Shown: positions 7,403-15,973 of the stretch, in pieces
Position numbering within the stretch: position 1 is the stretch's first letter
How the letters are laid out: each line of letters opens with the position of its first letter
NCBI RefSeq assembly: GCF_042676045.1
Contig: NZ_JBHTJV010000003.1
Coordinates: 682,001 to 746,000 of the forward strand
Length of the DNA stretch: 64,000 nt
Source of the DNA: Pseudahrensia aquimaris
GTDB lineage: Bacteria > Pseudomonadota > Alphaproteobacteria > Rhizobiales > Rhizobiaceae
Direction of reading: 5' to 3'
The notes under the pieces: generated by a model
The model's database searches: none
What the model was told of the DNA's origin: nothing
Seen by the model: the letters and a program-made list of their open reading frames with translations, nothing else
Translations under genes and position numbers: made by a program

Positions 7403-8737
7403 CTACTCGTTACCAAATGCTTTGCGACGCAGCTCGCCAACCGCATTGGCATGGGCATCAAAGCCTTCATAGGTGGCGAAAACTTCCGTTTTTGGACCAG
7501 TCTCGGCAAGCCCCTGCTCCGTCATACGCCCAAGCGAACAGGCTTTGAGAAAGTTGTGAACGCCAAGCGGAGACCGCGTCTTCGCCGCGCCAGATGTGGG
7601 CAACACGCAGTTGGGGCCCATCATGTAGTTGGCCACAGAACCGGGGGTCTGTTCACCGAGAAGAATTTCCGAAGCATTCCGGATATGAGGCAGGTGTTGT
7701 TCCGGCTTGGCGCTCAAAATTTGGCAGTGTTCTGGTGCGTAATCGTTGATGAAATCGTACGCAGCTTGGGTATTTTCTGCCAATACGATGCCACCGCTGT
7801 TACCCCCCAGAACAGCAGAGGAATAACCCACCCGTTCTTCACTCATATGCGCCCAATAATCCGGAATTGCAGCGCGGGCCGCTTCCGCCAGTTCGCGCGA
7901 TGTGGTGACGAGAAAGACGGATGAGTCATCACCGTGTTCGGACTCGATGATCGTATCCAACGCAGCTATGCGCGGGTTCGCGGTCTCATCGGCAAAAACG
8001 ATGCTTTCCGAAGGGCCAGCGGGCATGCCGGGGTCGATTCGATTTGAAAGGACAACTTTTGCCGCTGCCAGCCAAGGGCTGCCCGGCCCCTCGATCTTCA
8101 TAACGCGTGGAATCGTCTCTGTGCCAAACGCCGCAGCGGCAACAGCTTGGGCGCCACCGGCCTTGAAGACAGTGCGGCACCCGGCAATATCTGCGGCCAC
8201 CAGTGTGGCGCTATCAATTTTCCCGTCCGGTCCGGCAGGTGTGAGCACCGCCACCTTTTCCACTCCCGCAACAATGGCAGGAATAACACTCATCAGCGTA
8301 ACGGAAGGAAACGAGCCTTTGCCACGTGGGCTGTAGCAGGCAACAGAATCAATGGCCGTGAAACGCTCGCCCACATGCACACCGGGGCGGATTTCCGTCC
8401 ACCACTCCATATCCTTGGGCATCTGCATTTCATGGAAACGGCGGATGTTGTCCGCCGAATAACGGAGCACTTCGACAAACTCTGGATCAAGCGAGGAGTA
8501 GGCTTCTTCAATTTCCGCTTCGCTCGCTTGCAGGGTGCCGGGGGCGATGTTTGCGCCGTCGAATTCAGCGGCAAATCGGATCAAAGCATCATCACCTTCG
8601 GTCCGCACGGCCTCAATGATTGGCGCAACCTTGGCGATGAAAGGCGCAAGATCATCCTCGGCGCGCAACAAAAGCTGCGCGCGCTCAGCTTGGCTCAGCT
8701 TAATAAGTTCGTGGAGTGCAACGGTTTGATCGGTCAT
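7403..8737 (-). CDS. HisD-fold (histidinol dehydrogenase family) protein with altered metal-site residues
   Basis: A 444-residue member of the histidinol dehydrogenase family, an NAD-dependent Zn oxidoreductase fold. Family motifs are CYSPRGKGSFPSVTLMSVIPA (about 134), FKAGGAQAVAA, GPSESIVFADE, YAPEH (E336, H337) and EGFDAHA (H429). Compared from memory with E. coli HisD, the zinc ligands Gln259 and Asp360 are replaced by E265 and N370. Histidinol-contacting His367 is C377; His262 and His419 are kept as H268 and H429. The offsets between the two numberings are consistent (6, then 10), so the pairing is reliable. There are no other his genes nearby. Start ATG 8737 is preferred over an upstream GTG-type extension. 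It is probably a paralogue acting on another polyol or amino-alcohol, not the biosynthetic HisD. Confidence 0.75.
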   Translation of the reverse strand: MTDQTVALHELIKLSQAERAQLLLRAEDDLAPFIAKVAPIIEAVRTEGDDALIRFAAEFDGANIAPGTLQASEAEIEEAYSSLDPEFVEVLRYSADNIRRFHEMQMPKDMEWWTEIRPGVHVGERFTAIDSVACYSPRGKGSFPSVTLMSVIPAIVAGVEKVAVLTPAGPDGKIDSATLVAADIAGCRTVFKAGGAQAVAAAAFGTETIPRVMKIEGPGSPWLAAAKVVLSNRIDPGMPAGPSESIVFADETANPRIAALDTIIESEHGDDSSVFLVTTSRELAEAARAAIPDYWAHMSEERVGYSSAVLGGNSGGIVLAENTQAAYDFINDYAPEHCQILSAKPEQHLPHIRNASEILLGEQTPGSVANYMMGPNCVLPTSGAAKTRSPLGVHNFLKACSLGRMTEQGLAETGPKTEVFATYEGFDAHANAVGELRRKAFGNE

Positions 8738-8875
8738 GATTGTCTTATAGGGCGGCATGAATTGGACTTCTATGCCACCCACCACGCGGCAAATCCACCA
8801 CAAGCAGCTGCGGCGCTTGCAGCACGATTTTTTGCATGGAAAAGTCGTTTCGTCTTAAAGCCTTGGAATTTCCTC

Positions 8876-10465
8876 ATGCGCGATCTCGAATTACCCGGCC
8901 GCTCTCCCGTCCACGCGAAAAATGGCATGGCCGCCACCTCCCATACGCTCTCAACACAAACCGCAATTGACGTTTTGAAGGCAGGCGGCAACGCGCTTGA
9001 CGCAGCTATTGCAGCTTGTGCTGTGCAGTGCGTGGTGGAACCGGGTTCGACGGGAATCGGCGGCGATAATTTTTGCCTCTTTGCGCCGGAGGGTGGCAAT
9101 AAGGTGATCGGTTATAACGGCTCGGGCCGCGCACCCGCCGCTGCGACTTTGGAGAAGTTGCGCTCGCTTGGTTTGAGCGAACTTGAACGGACGTCAGCGC
9201 ATTCTGTGATCGTTCCCGGTGCAGTTGACGCTTGGTGTCGGTTGAACGCTGACCATGGACGCATACCTATGGCGGAGCTGCTTACGCCAGCCATCGATCA
9301 TGCCCGCAACGGTTATCCGGTTTCCTCAAGGGTCCACACGGATTGGGTGGGGAATGCGGAAATTATCCGAAGCGATGAGAATTGCGCTCGCATATTTTTG
9401 CCAGACGGCAAGGTGCCGGCGGTTGGTCAACTGCACCACCAAAAGGGACTAGCGGACGCTTTAGAAATCATCGGCCGTGAAGGGCGCGATGCGTTCTACA
9501 AGGGCGAGCTTGCGCAGGAAATGGTGGCGACTTTGCAAGCGAAAGGCGGGCTTCATACGCTCGACGACTTTGCCTCTGCTAAGGGTGAATATGTGACGCC
9601 AGTGACAAGCACGTTTCGCGACCTCACAATCCATGAATGCCCGCCCAACGGCCAAGGCGTCATCGCGTTGCTGCTGATGAACATGTTCGAACGGGCGCCA
9701 GAAGGTTCGCTTATCTCCGCCGAACGTATTCATTTCGAAATCGAAGCGTGCCGCCGCGCCTATGCCGCGCGTGGGCTGACACTGGCAGACCCGGCACAAG
9801 CGGATGTGCCCGTTTCCGGTTTGATCGACAAAGCGTTCGCAGCTGAGTTGGTCGCTTCCATCGACCCCGCCAAAATGGTTGAGCCCGACAACAGCATCCT
9901 CATGCCGCGCCACAAGGACACCGTTTACATTTCGGTCGTGGATAAGGACCGCAATGCCTGCTCGTTTATCAACACCCTGTTCTGGGGCTGGGGCGGCGGC
10001 ATCACGACGCCAAAACATGGTATCGTTCTCACCAATCGAGGCCAAGGTTTCGTGCTCGAAGAAGGCCACCCCAATTGCATCGCGCCGGGCAAGCGCCCGC
10101 TGCACACGATCATCCCGGCAATTGTCACGAAAGAGGGGCGCACGGTGATGAGCGTCGGCGTGATGGGTGGCGAATATCAGGCTATGGGTCAGGCACAATT
10201 CATCTCGCGCTACATCGACTTCGGCATGGACATTCAAGAAGCGCAAGACGCGCCGCGCTGGATGGTAGATCCGTTTGACGGCGAAGTGGAGATTGAAGGG
10301 CCGGTGCCAGACGCTATTGTCGAGCAGCTTCGCGGCATGGGCCATTCCATCGCGCGGTCGACGCGGCCAGTGGGCGGCAGCCAAGCCATTGCGATTGACT
10401 GGGAAACGGGCGTGCTAACCGGCGGCAGCGACCCTCGCAAGGACGGCTGCGCCATGGGCTATTAG
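8876..10465 (+). CDS. Gamma-glutamyltransferase family protein (Ntn hydrolase)
   Basis: 529 residues from ATG 8876. The family normally cleaves itself into two subunits and hydrolyses or transfers gamma-glutamyl groups. The large-subunit N-terminus has GMAATSHTLSTQTAIDVLKAGGNALDAAIA and GIGGDNFCLF, both typical. The autoprocessing site reads KDTVYISVVDKDRNACSF. The nucleophile Thr is present, but the usual following Thr-His are Val-Tyr. GGITTPKHGIVLTNRGQGF and KRPLHTIIPAIV follow. There is no signal peptide, so it is probably cytoplasmic, like YwrD-type homologues. It is divergent from the HisD-like gene (139-base gap), and its stop overlaps the convergent glpD stop by 4 bases. The substrate is not evident. 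Confidence 0.85.
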   Translation: MRDLELPGRSPVHAKNGMAATSHTLSTQTAIDVLKAGGNALDAAIAACAVQCVVEPGSTGIGGDNFCLFAPEGGNKVIGYNGSGRAPAAATLEKLRSLGLSELERTSAHSVIVPGAVDAWCRLNADHGRIPMAELLTPAIDHARNGYPVSSRVHTDWVGNAEIIRSDENCARIFLPDGKVPAVGQLHHQKGLADALEIIGREGRDAFYKGELAQEMVATLQAKGGLHTLDDFASAKGEYVTPVTSTFRDLTIHECPPNGQGVIALLLMNMFERAPEGSLISAERIHFEIEACRRAYAARGLTLADPAQADVPVSGLIDKAFAAELVASIDPAKMVEPDNSILMPRHKDTVYISVVDKDRNACSFINTLFWGWGGGITTPKHGIVLTNRGQGFVLEEGHPNCIAPGKRPLHTIIPAIVTKEGRTVMSVGVMGGEYQAMGQAQFISRYIDFGMDIQEAQDAPRWMVDPFDGEVEIEGPVPDAIVEQLRGMGHSIARSTRPVGGSQAIAIDWETGVLTGGSDPRKDGCAMGY

Positions 10466-11973
10466 GCGGCTTCCGCCTTCATCCACTTGTCGAGCGCAGC
10501 GATCTGTTTGTCGCTCATCAACATCCCCAGTTTGCTGCGCCGCCAGACGATATCGTCCGCCGTCATCGCCCATTCGTTGGTCATAAGATAGCGCACCTCG
10601 GCTTCGCTTAGACCGGCGCCGAATTCTTCGCCCAATTGGTCGGCAGAACTTGCCTGCCCCAGCACCATCGCAATGCGGGTGCCGTAAGCATGGCACATGC
10701 GGTCTGCGTCTTTGGGGTCTAGGAACGGGTAGCGCTGTAGCGTTTTCTCCACCAGCGCATTGAAGCTTTCGGTCGGAAAGTCACCACCCGGTAGCGGCTT
10801 GGTTCCCGTCCATTTGCCCTTGCGTCGACCAAGCTCGGTCTCAATCTCGTCCATCATCCGCTCGGCCAATTCACGGTAGGTCGTGATTTTTCCGCCGAAA
10901 ATATTGATCAAAGGCGCACCAATCACATCCGGGTCGCCTTTGCCGCCATCCTGCTTGAAAATGTAATCGCGGGTCGCTTCTTGGGCAGCACTTGCACCGT
11001 CGTCATAGAGCGGTCGAACGCCGGAGTAGGTCCAAACGATGCTTTCCTTGGTCACCTCTTGCTCGAAATATTCCGACGCAGCGGCGCAAAGATAGTCAAT
11101 CTCGTCTGGCGTGATGGCAACGTCCGCCGGATCACCCTCGTAATCGCGGTCGGTTGTGCCGATTAGCGTTGTATCGTGGGTGAAAGGAATAGCGAAAATG
11201 ATGCGGCCATCGGCGTTTTGGAAAATATAAGCGTTGTCGTGCTCAAACAGTTTGGGCACCACGATATGACTGCCCTGCACCATGCGGACGTTGTGGGCGT
11301 CGTTACGCCCGAACGTCTTGCCGAGAACGCTGTCGATCCACGGACCGGCAGCGTTGACGACCAAGCGGGCTGAGAAGTCTTGGGTTCCGCCGGTCAGCGC
11401 GTTTCGCGTCGTCACGTGCCACTTGTCACCTTCACGGCGGGCGGAGACGCACTCGTTGCGCACCAAAATCTGCGCCCCATGTTCTTTCGCATCCATTGCG
11501 TTCAACACGACCAAACGGGCATCGTCCACCTGACAATCCGAATACTGAAAACCTTTGGTGAACATAGCTTTTAGCGGTTTACCGTAGACGCCGTTTGCCA
11601 AATCAACAGTCCTGGTACCCGGCAACAGTTTGCGGCCACCGATGTTGTCATACAAAAACAGCCCCAAACGCAGCAACCAGGCGGGACGAAGGTCTTTGTG
11701 GTGAGGCATGATGAAACGCATCGGGCGGATGATGTGGGGCGCGAGCGACCACAGCACTTCGCGCTCCTTCAGAGCCTTGCGCACCAACATAAATTCGTAA
11801 TGCTCCAAATAGCGAACGCCACCGTGGACCAGCTTTGACGACCAATTGGATGTACCGCTGGCCAGATCGTTCATCTCGCACAGCACTGTTGTATAGCCCC
11901 GGCCTGCCGCATCGCGGGCGATGCCGACGCCGTTGATGCCGCCGCCGATAATGAAAACGTCGATGTCTTGCAC
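10462..11973 (-). CDS. glpD: Aerobic glycerol-3-phosphate dehydrogenase
   Basis: FAD-dependent membrane-associated enzyme oxidising sn-glycerol 3-phosphate to dihydroxyacetone phosphate and passing electrons to quinone. 503 residues. The N-terminus DVFIIGGGINGVGIARDAAGRG is the FAD-binding fold, followed by LASGTSNWSSKLVHGGVRYLEHYEF, a GlpD hallmark. LIGTTDRDYEGDP, WTYSGVRPLYDD and the C-terminal DAO_C domain with MTNEWAMTADDIVWRRSKLG complete the family pattern. It begins with GTG. No other glp genes flank it. The upstream neighbour phoR is on the same strand, 76 bases away. Confidence 0.95.
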   Translation of the reverse strand: MQDIDVFIIGGGINGVGIARDAAGRGYTTVLCEMNDLASGTSNWSSKLVHGGVRYLEHYEFMLVRKALKEREVLWSLAPHIIRPMRFIMPHHKDLRPAWLLRLGLFLYDNIGGRKLLPGTRTVDLANGVYGKPLKAMFTKGFQYSDCQVDDARLVVLNAMDAKEHGAQILVRNECVSARREGDKWHVTTRNALTGGTQDFSARLVVNAAGPWIDSVLGKTFGRNDAHNVRMVQGSHIVVPKLFEHDNAYIFQNADGRIIFAIPFTHDTTLIGTTDRDYEGDPADVAITPDEIDYLCAAASEYFEQEVTKESIVWTYSGVRPLYDDGASAAQEATRDYIFKQDGGKGDPDVIGAPLINIFGGKITTYRELAERMMDEIETELGRRKGKWTGTKPLPGGDFPTESFNALVEKTLQRYPFLDPKDADRMCHAYGTRIAMVLGQASSADQLGEEFGAGLSEAEVRYLMTNEWAMTADDIVWRRSKLGMLMSDKQIAALDKWMKAEAA

Positions 11974-12049
11974 GATGGTCTGCTTAAAAGTGGTATCTTT
12001 GCGTCTGTTCTAACACAGGCAATATCGCGCCGCGACGGGTTGCGGCACT

Positions 12050-13123
12050 TTATCCGGCGGTGGGCAATTTGAGTGCCGGTAGCAGGACCGAGAACTTTGA
12101 GCCCTTGCCGACTTCGCTGGAAACGATCAATCGCCCCCGGTGGCGCGATAGGATGTGTTTGACGATAGCCAATCCCAGGCCCGTGCCCCCTTTTTGGCGA
12201 GACCGGCCTGAATCGACGCGGTAGAAGCGCTCGGTCAGACGTGGAAGGTGTTCGGGCGCGATGCCCTGCCCTTCGTCGGTCACGCTGGCAATAAACACCG
12301 GCGTGGAAAAGCCCAACGCCTTATCGCGCCGTTCCAAGGCAATTGAGATGGTGCCCTCCGGTTTGGAGTATTTGGCGGCGTTCTCTATGAGATTCTGGAA
12401 AACCTGGGTGAGTTGGTCGGCATCGCCAAGCACTGTTGCCGTATTGTCAGCTAGGTTAATATTGAGGTCACGACCCTCGAAGTCTCCGCGTTCCTGCAAA
12501 GAAGCTACCACATCTGTGATGACTGCACTGAGATCGACACTGGCAGTCGGCCGCACACGCTCTTGTGCCTCAACGCGGGAAAGCGAAAGCAAATCATCAA
12601 TCAAGCGGTCCATTCTCGCGGCTTCACGGCCCATGGTTTCAAGAAAGCGCACTTGGGCTTTCGGATCATTTCGCGCCGAGCCTTGCAGCGTTTCAATCAG
12701 GCCTGCGAGCGTGGTGAGCGGAGACCGCAATTCGTGGCTAACGTTTGCCACGAAATCCGATCGCATTTGTTCGGCCTCCAGTAGAGGCGAAATATCTTTG
12801 AGTACCAACGCTGCTGCGGCTTCATCGTCTACAAGTCGAACCGCCGTAAGCCTAAATGCGGTTCGATGAGGCACTTCTAGGTGAAATTGGGCCATAGAAC
12901 GGTCCTGACCAGACAGCACGGCGCTTACGCAACGGATGGCCTCTGGGTGGCGCACAACGCGCACCAATTGGGTGCCGTCAATACCTTTCCCCAGGAGAGC
13001 ATGGGCTGCCTCATTGGCGAACAGTATTGTCCGTGCTGTGTCGATGAGCAGAACCGGCTCGTCAAGGGCGGACAGGATTTGGTGTCGGTTGGCAGGCATT
13101 TTTATCGTTTCCCGCCGTACCAT
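12050..13123 (-). CDS. phoR: PhoR-like sensor histidine kinase without membrane segments
   Basis: 357 residues from ATG 13123, whose codon overlaps the mrp stop (TGATG). There is a PAS-type domain at about residues 12-110 (ALDEPVLLIDTARTILFANEAA). The HisKA domain has phospho-acceptor H130 in FVANVSHELRSPLTTLAGLIETLQG, a PhoR-like sequence. The HATPase domain shows N-box NLIENAAKYS, G1 DEGQGIAPEHL, F-box ERFYRVD and G2 GGTGLGLAIVKHI. No hydrophobic span precedes the PAS domain, unlike typical PhoR proteins, which have one or two. Partner is inferred to be PhoB (6698-7399), but the gene lies 5 kb away on the other strand. Another in-frame ATG at 13099 would shorten it slightly. Confidence 0.8.
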   Translation of the reverse strand: MVRRETIKMPANRHQILSALDEPVLLIDTARTILFANEAAHALLGKGIDGTQLVRVVRHPEAIRCVSAVLSGQDRSMAQFHLEVPHRTAFRLTAVRLVDDEAAAALVLKDISPLLEAEQMRSDFVANVSHELRSPLTTLAGLIETLQGSARNDPKAQVRFLETMGREAARMDRLIDDLLSLSRVEAQERVRPTASVDLSAVITDVVASLQERGDFEGRDLNINLADNTATVLGDADQLTQVFQNLIENAAKYSKPEGTISIALERRDKALGFSTPVFIASVTDEGQGIAPEHLPRLTERFYRVDSGRSRQKGGTGLGLAIVKHILSRHRGRLIVSSEVGKGSKFSVLLPALKLPTAG

Positions 13124-14301
13124 CAATCGAAGACGATGGCCGGACCTTCGGACTTCGCATTATCCAAGGACGCGTGAACCTTCTCGGCAATGGCGTTATA
13201 GATCGCCGCGTGGGGGCCATCCGGTGCGCTGTCGACAACGGGTGTGCCACCGTCTGAATTGGTGCGTATATCGAGGTGGAGCGGAACCGCGCCCAAGAAA
13301 GGAACACCGAGTTTCTCCGCTTCCGCCTTCGCGCCGCCGTGGCCGAAAATATCGGTCTGCTCACCACATTTAGGGCAGATGAATGTCGACATATTTTCGA
13401 CAATGCCCAAGATCGGCACGGAGACTTTGTTGAACATATTGAGTCCCTTACGGGCATCAATCAAAGCAAGGTCTTGAGGGGTAGAGACGATGACAGCACC
13501 CGCCAGCGGCACTTGTTGCGCCATGGTTAGCTGTGCATCGCCCGTGCCCGGCGGCATGTCCACGATCAACACATCAAGAGGTGCCCATTCAACTTCGCGC
13601 ATCAATTGGGTGAGCGCAGAAATGACCATGGGACCGCGCCAGATCATCGGCGAGTCTTCCGCTACCAGAAAGCCGATGGACATGGCTTTGAGACCCATGG
13701 CCTGCATCGGTTTCAGGATACGGCCTTCCGCTTCGGGCTTGCCGGTGAGGCCGAGTAGACGGGGGAGCGATGGGCCGTAAATGTCAGCGTCCAGAATGCC
13801 AACGGAGAGGCCGCGGTTGCGAAGACCGAGTGCAAGGTTCACAGATGTTGTGGACTTGCCAACACCGCCTTTGCCGGAAGCGACCGCGATGATGTGCTTC
13901 ACGCCCGGTATACCCGGTTGAGCGGGCTTTGGTGGCGTCGTTTGAGCGGCAGCTTCAGGCTTGCCGATTTTCGCCGTGGGCATCATCGGTGGCGGAGGTG
14001 GCGGGGCCATGCCGCCGCCAGAGGCTGCGCCGGCCCCGAATTTCCGCTCAGCCGTTAGCGCCACCATTGCGGATGAAACACCGTTAATGTTTTCCACGAC
14101 CACTTGCGCCTTGGCGCGCAGATTTTCCAGCTCCTGAGCGCGCTCAGCTGGAACGGTGAGTGAGAACATCACTTTGGCCTGACCATCACGGGTCGTCACA
14201 AAAGGGTCCGACACCATGCCAAGCGACACGATATCACCCTTACCGTCTGGGCCTGCCACTGTGGCAAGCGCCGCGCGGATGTCATCTGCGGTGATGGTCA
14301 T
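13123..14301 (-). CDS. mrp: Iron-sulfur cluster carrier protein ApbC/Mrp
   Basis: P-loop ATPase of the Mrp/NBP35 family that holds and transfers [4Fe-4S] clusters in the cytoplasm. 392 residues. The N-terminal MIP18-like domain (about 1-85) is followed by a Pro/Ala-rich linker (about 96-130). The ATPase domain has the deviant Walker A GKGGVGKST (143-151), switch region VDMPPGTGDAQLT, and the cluster-binding CPKC pair in STFICPKCGEQ. The gene overlaps the phoR start by one base, so the two are coupled and share a promoter upstream of 14301. The linkage of an Fe-S carrier to a phosphate sensor appears to be positional only. Confidence 0.94.
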   Translation of the reverse strand: MTITADDIRAALATVAGPDGKGDIVSLGMVSDPFVTTRDGQAKVMFSLTVPAERAQELENLRAKAQVVVENINGVSSAMVALTAERKFGAGAASGGGMAPPPPPPMMPTAKIGKPEAAAQTTPPKPAQPGIPGVKHIIAVASGKGGVGKSTTSVNLALGLRNRGLSVGILDADIYGPSLPRLLGLTGKPEAEGRILKPMQAMGLKAMSIGFLVAEDSPMIWRGPMVISALTQLMREVEWAPLDVLIVDMPPGTGDAQLTMAQQVPLAGAVIVSTPQDLALIDARKGLNMFNKVSVPILGIVENMSTFICPKCGEQTDIFGHGGAKAEAEKLGVPFLGAVPLHLDIRTNSDGGTPVVDSAPDGPHAAIYNAIAEKVHASLDNAKSEGPAIVFD

Positions 14302-14340
14302 ACGTTCTCCCTCGGCCCCGAAAGGCCGGGGCGACAGTTC

Positions 14341-14643
14341 TTAACTAAGCAGCGTGCCGAGTTGCATAGCGATACCCATATCGCCTTCGACTTTCAGCTT
14401 GCCGGACATAAATGCCATTTGGGCATTCTCTTCGCCTGCCGCAATGGATTCGAACACATCTTTGTCGACCACAACGGTGCAATCAGCTTCGGCTTCGTTG
14501 TTGTGAACGCTTGCAGGGTCTGCCGCGCCATCAATCACCATGATGCCGTCATCGCCAAAATCAAATTTCACGACTTTGCCATCAATTGCGCCCTTGGCGG
14601 CAACGCGGGTCTGCATTTCTGCTGTCATTTCTTCTAGGGTCAT
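14341..14643 (-). CDS. SCP2 sterol-binding domain protein
   Basis: A 100-residue single-domain protein of the sterol carrier protein 2 family, from ATG 14643. Visible pattern: MTLEEMTAEMQTRVAAKGA, then KFDFGDDGIMVIDG, ADCTVVVDKDVFESIAAGEENAQMAFMSGKLKVEGDMGIAMQLG, the standard SCP2 C-terminal signature. SCP2 domains bind acyl-CoAs, sterols and other lipids in a hydrophobic tunnel. The gene is divergent from the thiolase-led beta-oxidation operon with 139 bases between, and shares a palindrome-bearing promoter. That suggests it carries the pathway's acyl-CoA substrate. A longer frame to 14829 runs through the promoter and is rejected. Confidence 0.88.
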   Translation of the reverse strand: MTLEEMTAEMQTRVAAKGAIDGKVVKFDFGDDGIMVIDGAADPASVHNNEAEADCTVVVDKDVFESIAAGEENAQMAFMSGKLKVEGDMGIAMQLGTLLS

Positions 14644-14715
14644 GGGTGCTCCGATGGTGGCATTCAGTGAGTAACTTTTCGTTCCCTTGCCCTTGCCGAA
14701 AAGCCAAGCCATAGT

Positions 14716-14737
14716 CAACATACTACTGAGTATGTTG
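14716..14737. promoter_or_regulatory. Perfect 9-bp inverted repeat (probable operator)
   Basis: CAACATACT (14716-14724) and AGTATGTTG (14729-14737) are exact reverse complements with a 4-base spacer, 22 bp in all. It lies midway in the divergent gap between the SCP2 gene and the thiolase. Size and symmetry suit a TetR-family dimer, the usual repressors of acyl-CoA catabolic operons. No TetR gene is in the window. Confidence 0.6.
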
Positions 14738-14782
14738 GGCCGCATCCGCCGCTCAATACCGGCACTATGGGAGGAGACATCC

Positions 14783-15961
14783 ATGCGCGAAGCAGTCATC
14801 GTATCCACAGCCCGCACACCGATCGGCAAAGCCTATCGCGGCGCTTTCAACAACACGTCATCACAGACGTTGGCAGGCCATGCCATTGAACATGCGGTCA
14901 AACGCTCCGGGCTTGATCCGGCTGAATTCGAAGACGTGGTCATGGGCGCTGCCCTCCAGCAAGGCGTTCAGGCAGGCAATATCGGTCGTCAGGCAGCTTT
15001 GAAGGGCGGGCTTCCCGTCACGACCGCAGGCATGTCGCTGGACCGCCAGTGCGCGTCGGGCATGATGGCGATTGCCACCGCTGCAAAACAGATTGTGGAT
15101 GACCACATGAATGTCTGCATCGGCGGCGGGGTTGAATCCATCTCGATGGTGCAAACGCCGGAAATGCGGATGGGGCCGGACCGCGATCTGATGAAGATGC
15201 ACCCGCATATTTATATGTCTATGCTGGACACCGCCGAGGTTGTTGCTGACCGATACAACATTTCACGCGATGCGATGGATGAATACGCGTTGCAAAGCCA
15301 GCAGCGGACTGCAGCAGCCCAAGAAGCCGGTAAGTTTGACGACGAAATCGTGCCGCTCACCTCCACGATGGTGATGGTCAACAAAGAGACCAAAGAGAAA
15401 TCCGAGCATGAAGTTACGTTGGAGAAAGACGAGGGCAACCGCCCTTCGACCGATCTGGCTGGCTTGAACGGGCTGAACCCGGTTATGGGTCCGGGAAAGA
15501 CGATAACGGCGGGCAACGCCAGCCAGCTTTCCGATGGCGCGTCGGCCGCTGTTGTGATGGAAGCCAAGGACGCAGAGAAGCGCGGCATCCAGCCTCTTGG
15601 CGCTTATCGCGGCATCGCGGTCGCAGGGCTTGAGCCAGACGAGATGGGCATTGGGCCTGTCTATGCTGTTCCGCGCCTGCTGGAGCGTTTCAACCTGAAA
15701 ATGGACGATATCGGCCTGTGGGAACTCAACGAAGCGTTCGCAGTGCAAGTGCTTTATTGCCGCGACAAGCTGGGCATTCCCAACGAGCTGCTGAACGTCA
15801 ATGGCGGCGCGGTTTCCATCGGCCACCCCTATGGCATGAGCGGCGCGCGCATGGTTGGCCACGCGCTGATCGAAGGCAAACGTCGTGGTGCGAAATATGT
15901 TGTTTGCACCATGTGTGTTGGCGGCGGCATGGGCGCTGCTGGCCTGTTTGAAGTTTATTGA
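14783..15961 (+). CDS. Acetyl-CoA C-acyltransferase (thiolase)
   Basis: 392-residue thiolase, the final thiolytic step of beta-oxidation (3-ketoacyl-CoA plus CoA to acetyl-CoA plus shortened acyl-CoA). ATG 14783 follows GGAGGAG by 7 bases. The nucleophilic cysteine lies in LDRQCASGMMAIA (about residue 90). The catalytic histidine is in GGAVSIGHPYGMSGARM, the second cysteine in VCTMCVGGGMG, and WELNEAFA is the other family motif. First gene of a six-gene operon through 21943, with 12 bases to the crotonase. The gene order (thiolase, crotonase, HADH fusion, SDR, two ACADs) suggests a dedicated substrate, not general fatty acids; chain specificity cannot be read from the sequence. Confidence 0.92.
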   Translation: MREAVIVSTARTPIGKAYRGAFNNTSSQTLAGHAIEHAVKRSGLDPAEFEDVVMGAALQQGVQAGNIGRQAALKGGLPVTTAGMSLDRQCASGMMAIATAAKQIVDDHMNVCIGGGVESISMVQTPEMRMGPDRDLMKMHPHIYMSMLDTAEVVADRYNISRDAMDEYALQSQQRTAAAQEAGKFDDEIVPLTSTMVMVNKETKEKSEHEVTLEKDEGNRPSTDLAGLNGLNPVMGPGKTITAGNASQLSDGASAAVVMEAKDAEKRGIQPLGAYRGIAVAGLEPDEMGIGPVYAVPRLLERFNLKMDDIGLWELNEAFAVQVLYCRDKLGIPNELLNVNGGAVSIGHPYGMSGARMVGHALIEGKRRGAKYVVCTMCVGGGMGAAGLFEVY

Positions 15962-15973
15962 GAGCGCTGAATC

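Noticed and set aside
8147..8875. In-frame upstream extension of the gamma-glutamyltransferase-like gene to 8147
   Set aside because: It runs antisense through the HisD-like gene and the protein family N-terminus matches ATG 8876.
9461..10384. 307-codon antisense open frame within the gamma-glutamyltransferase-like gene
   Set aside because: His/Arg-rich shadow translation with no recognisable domain.
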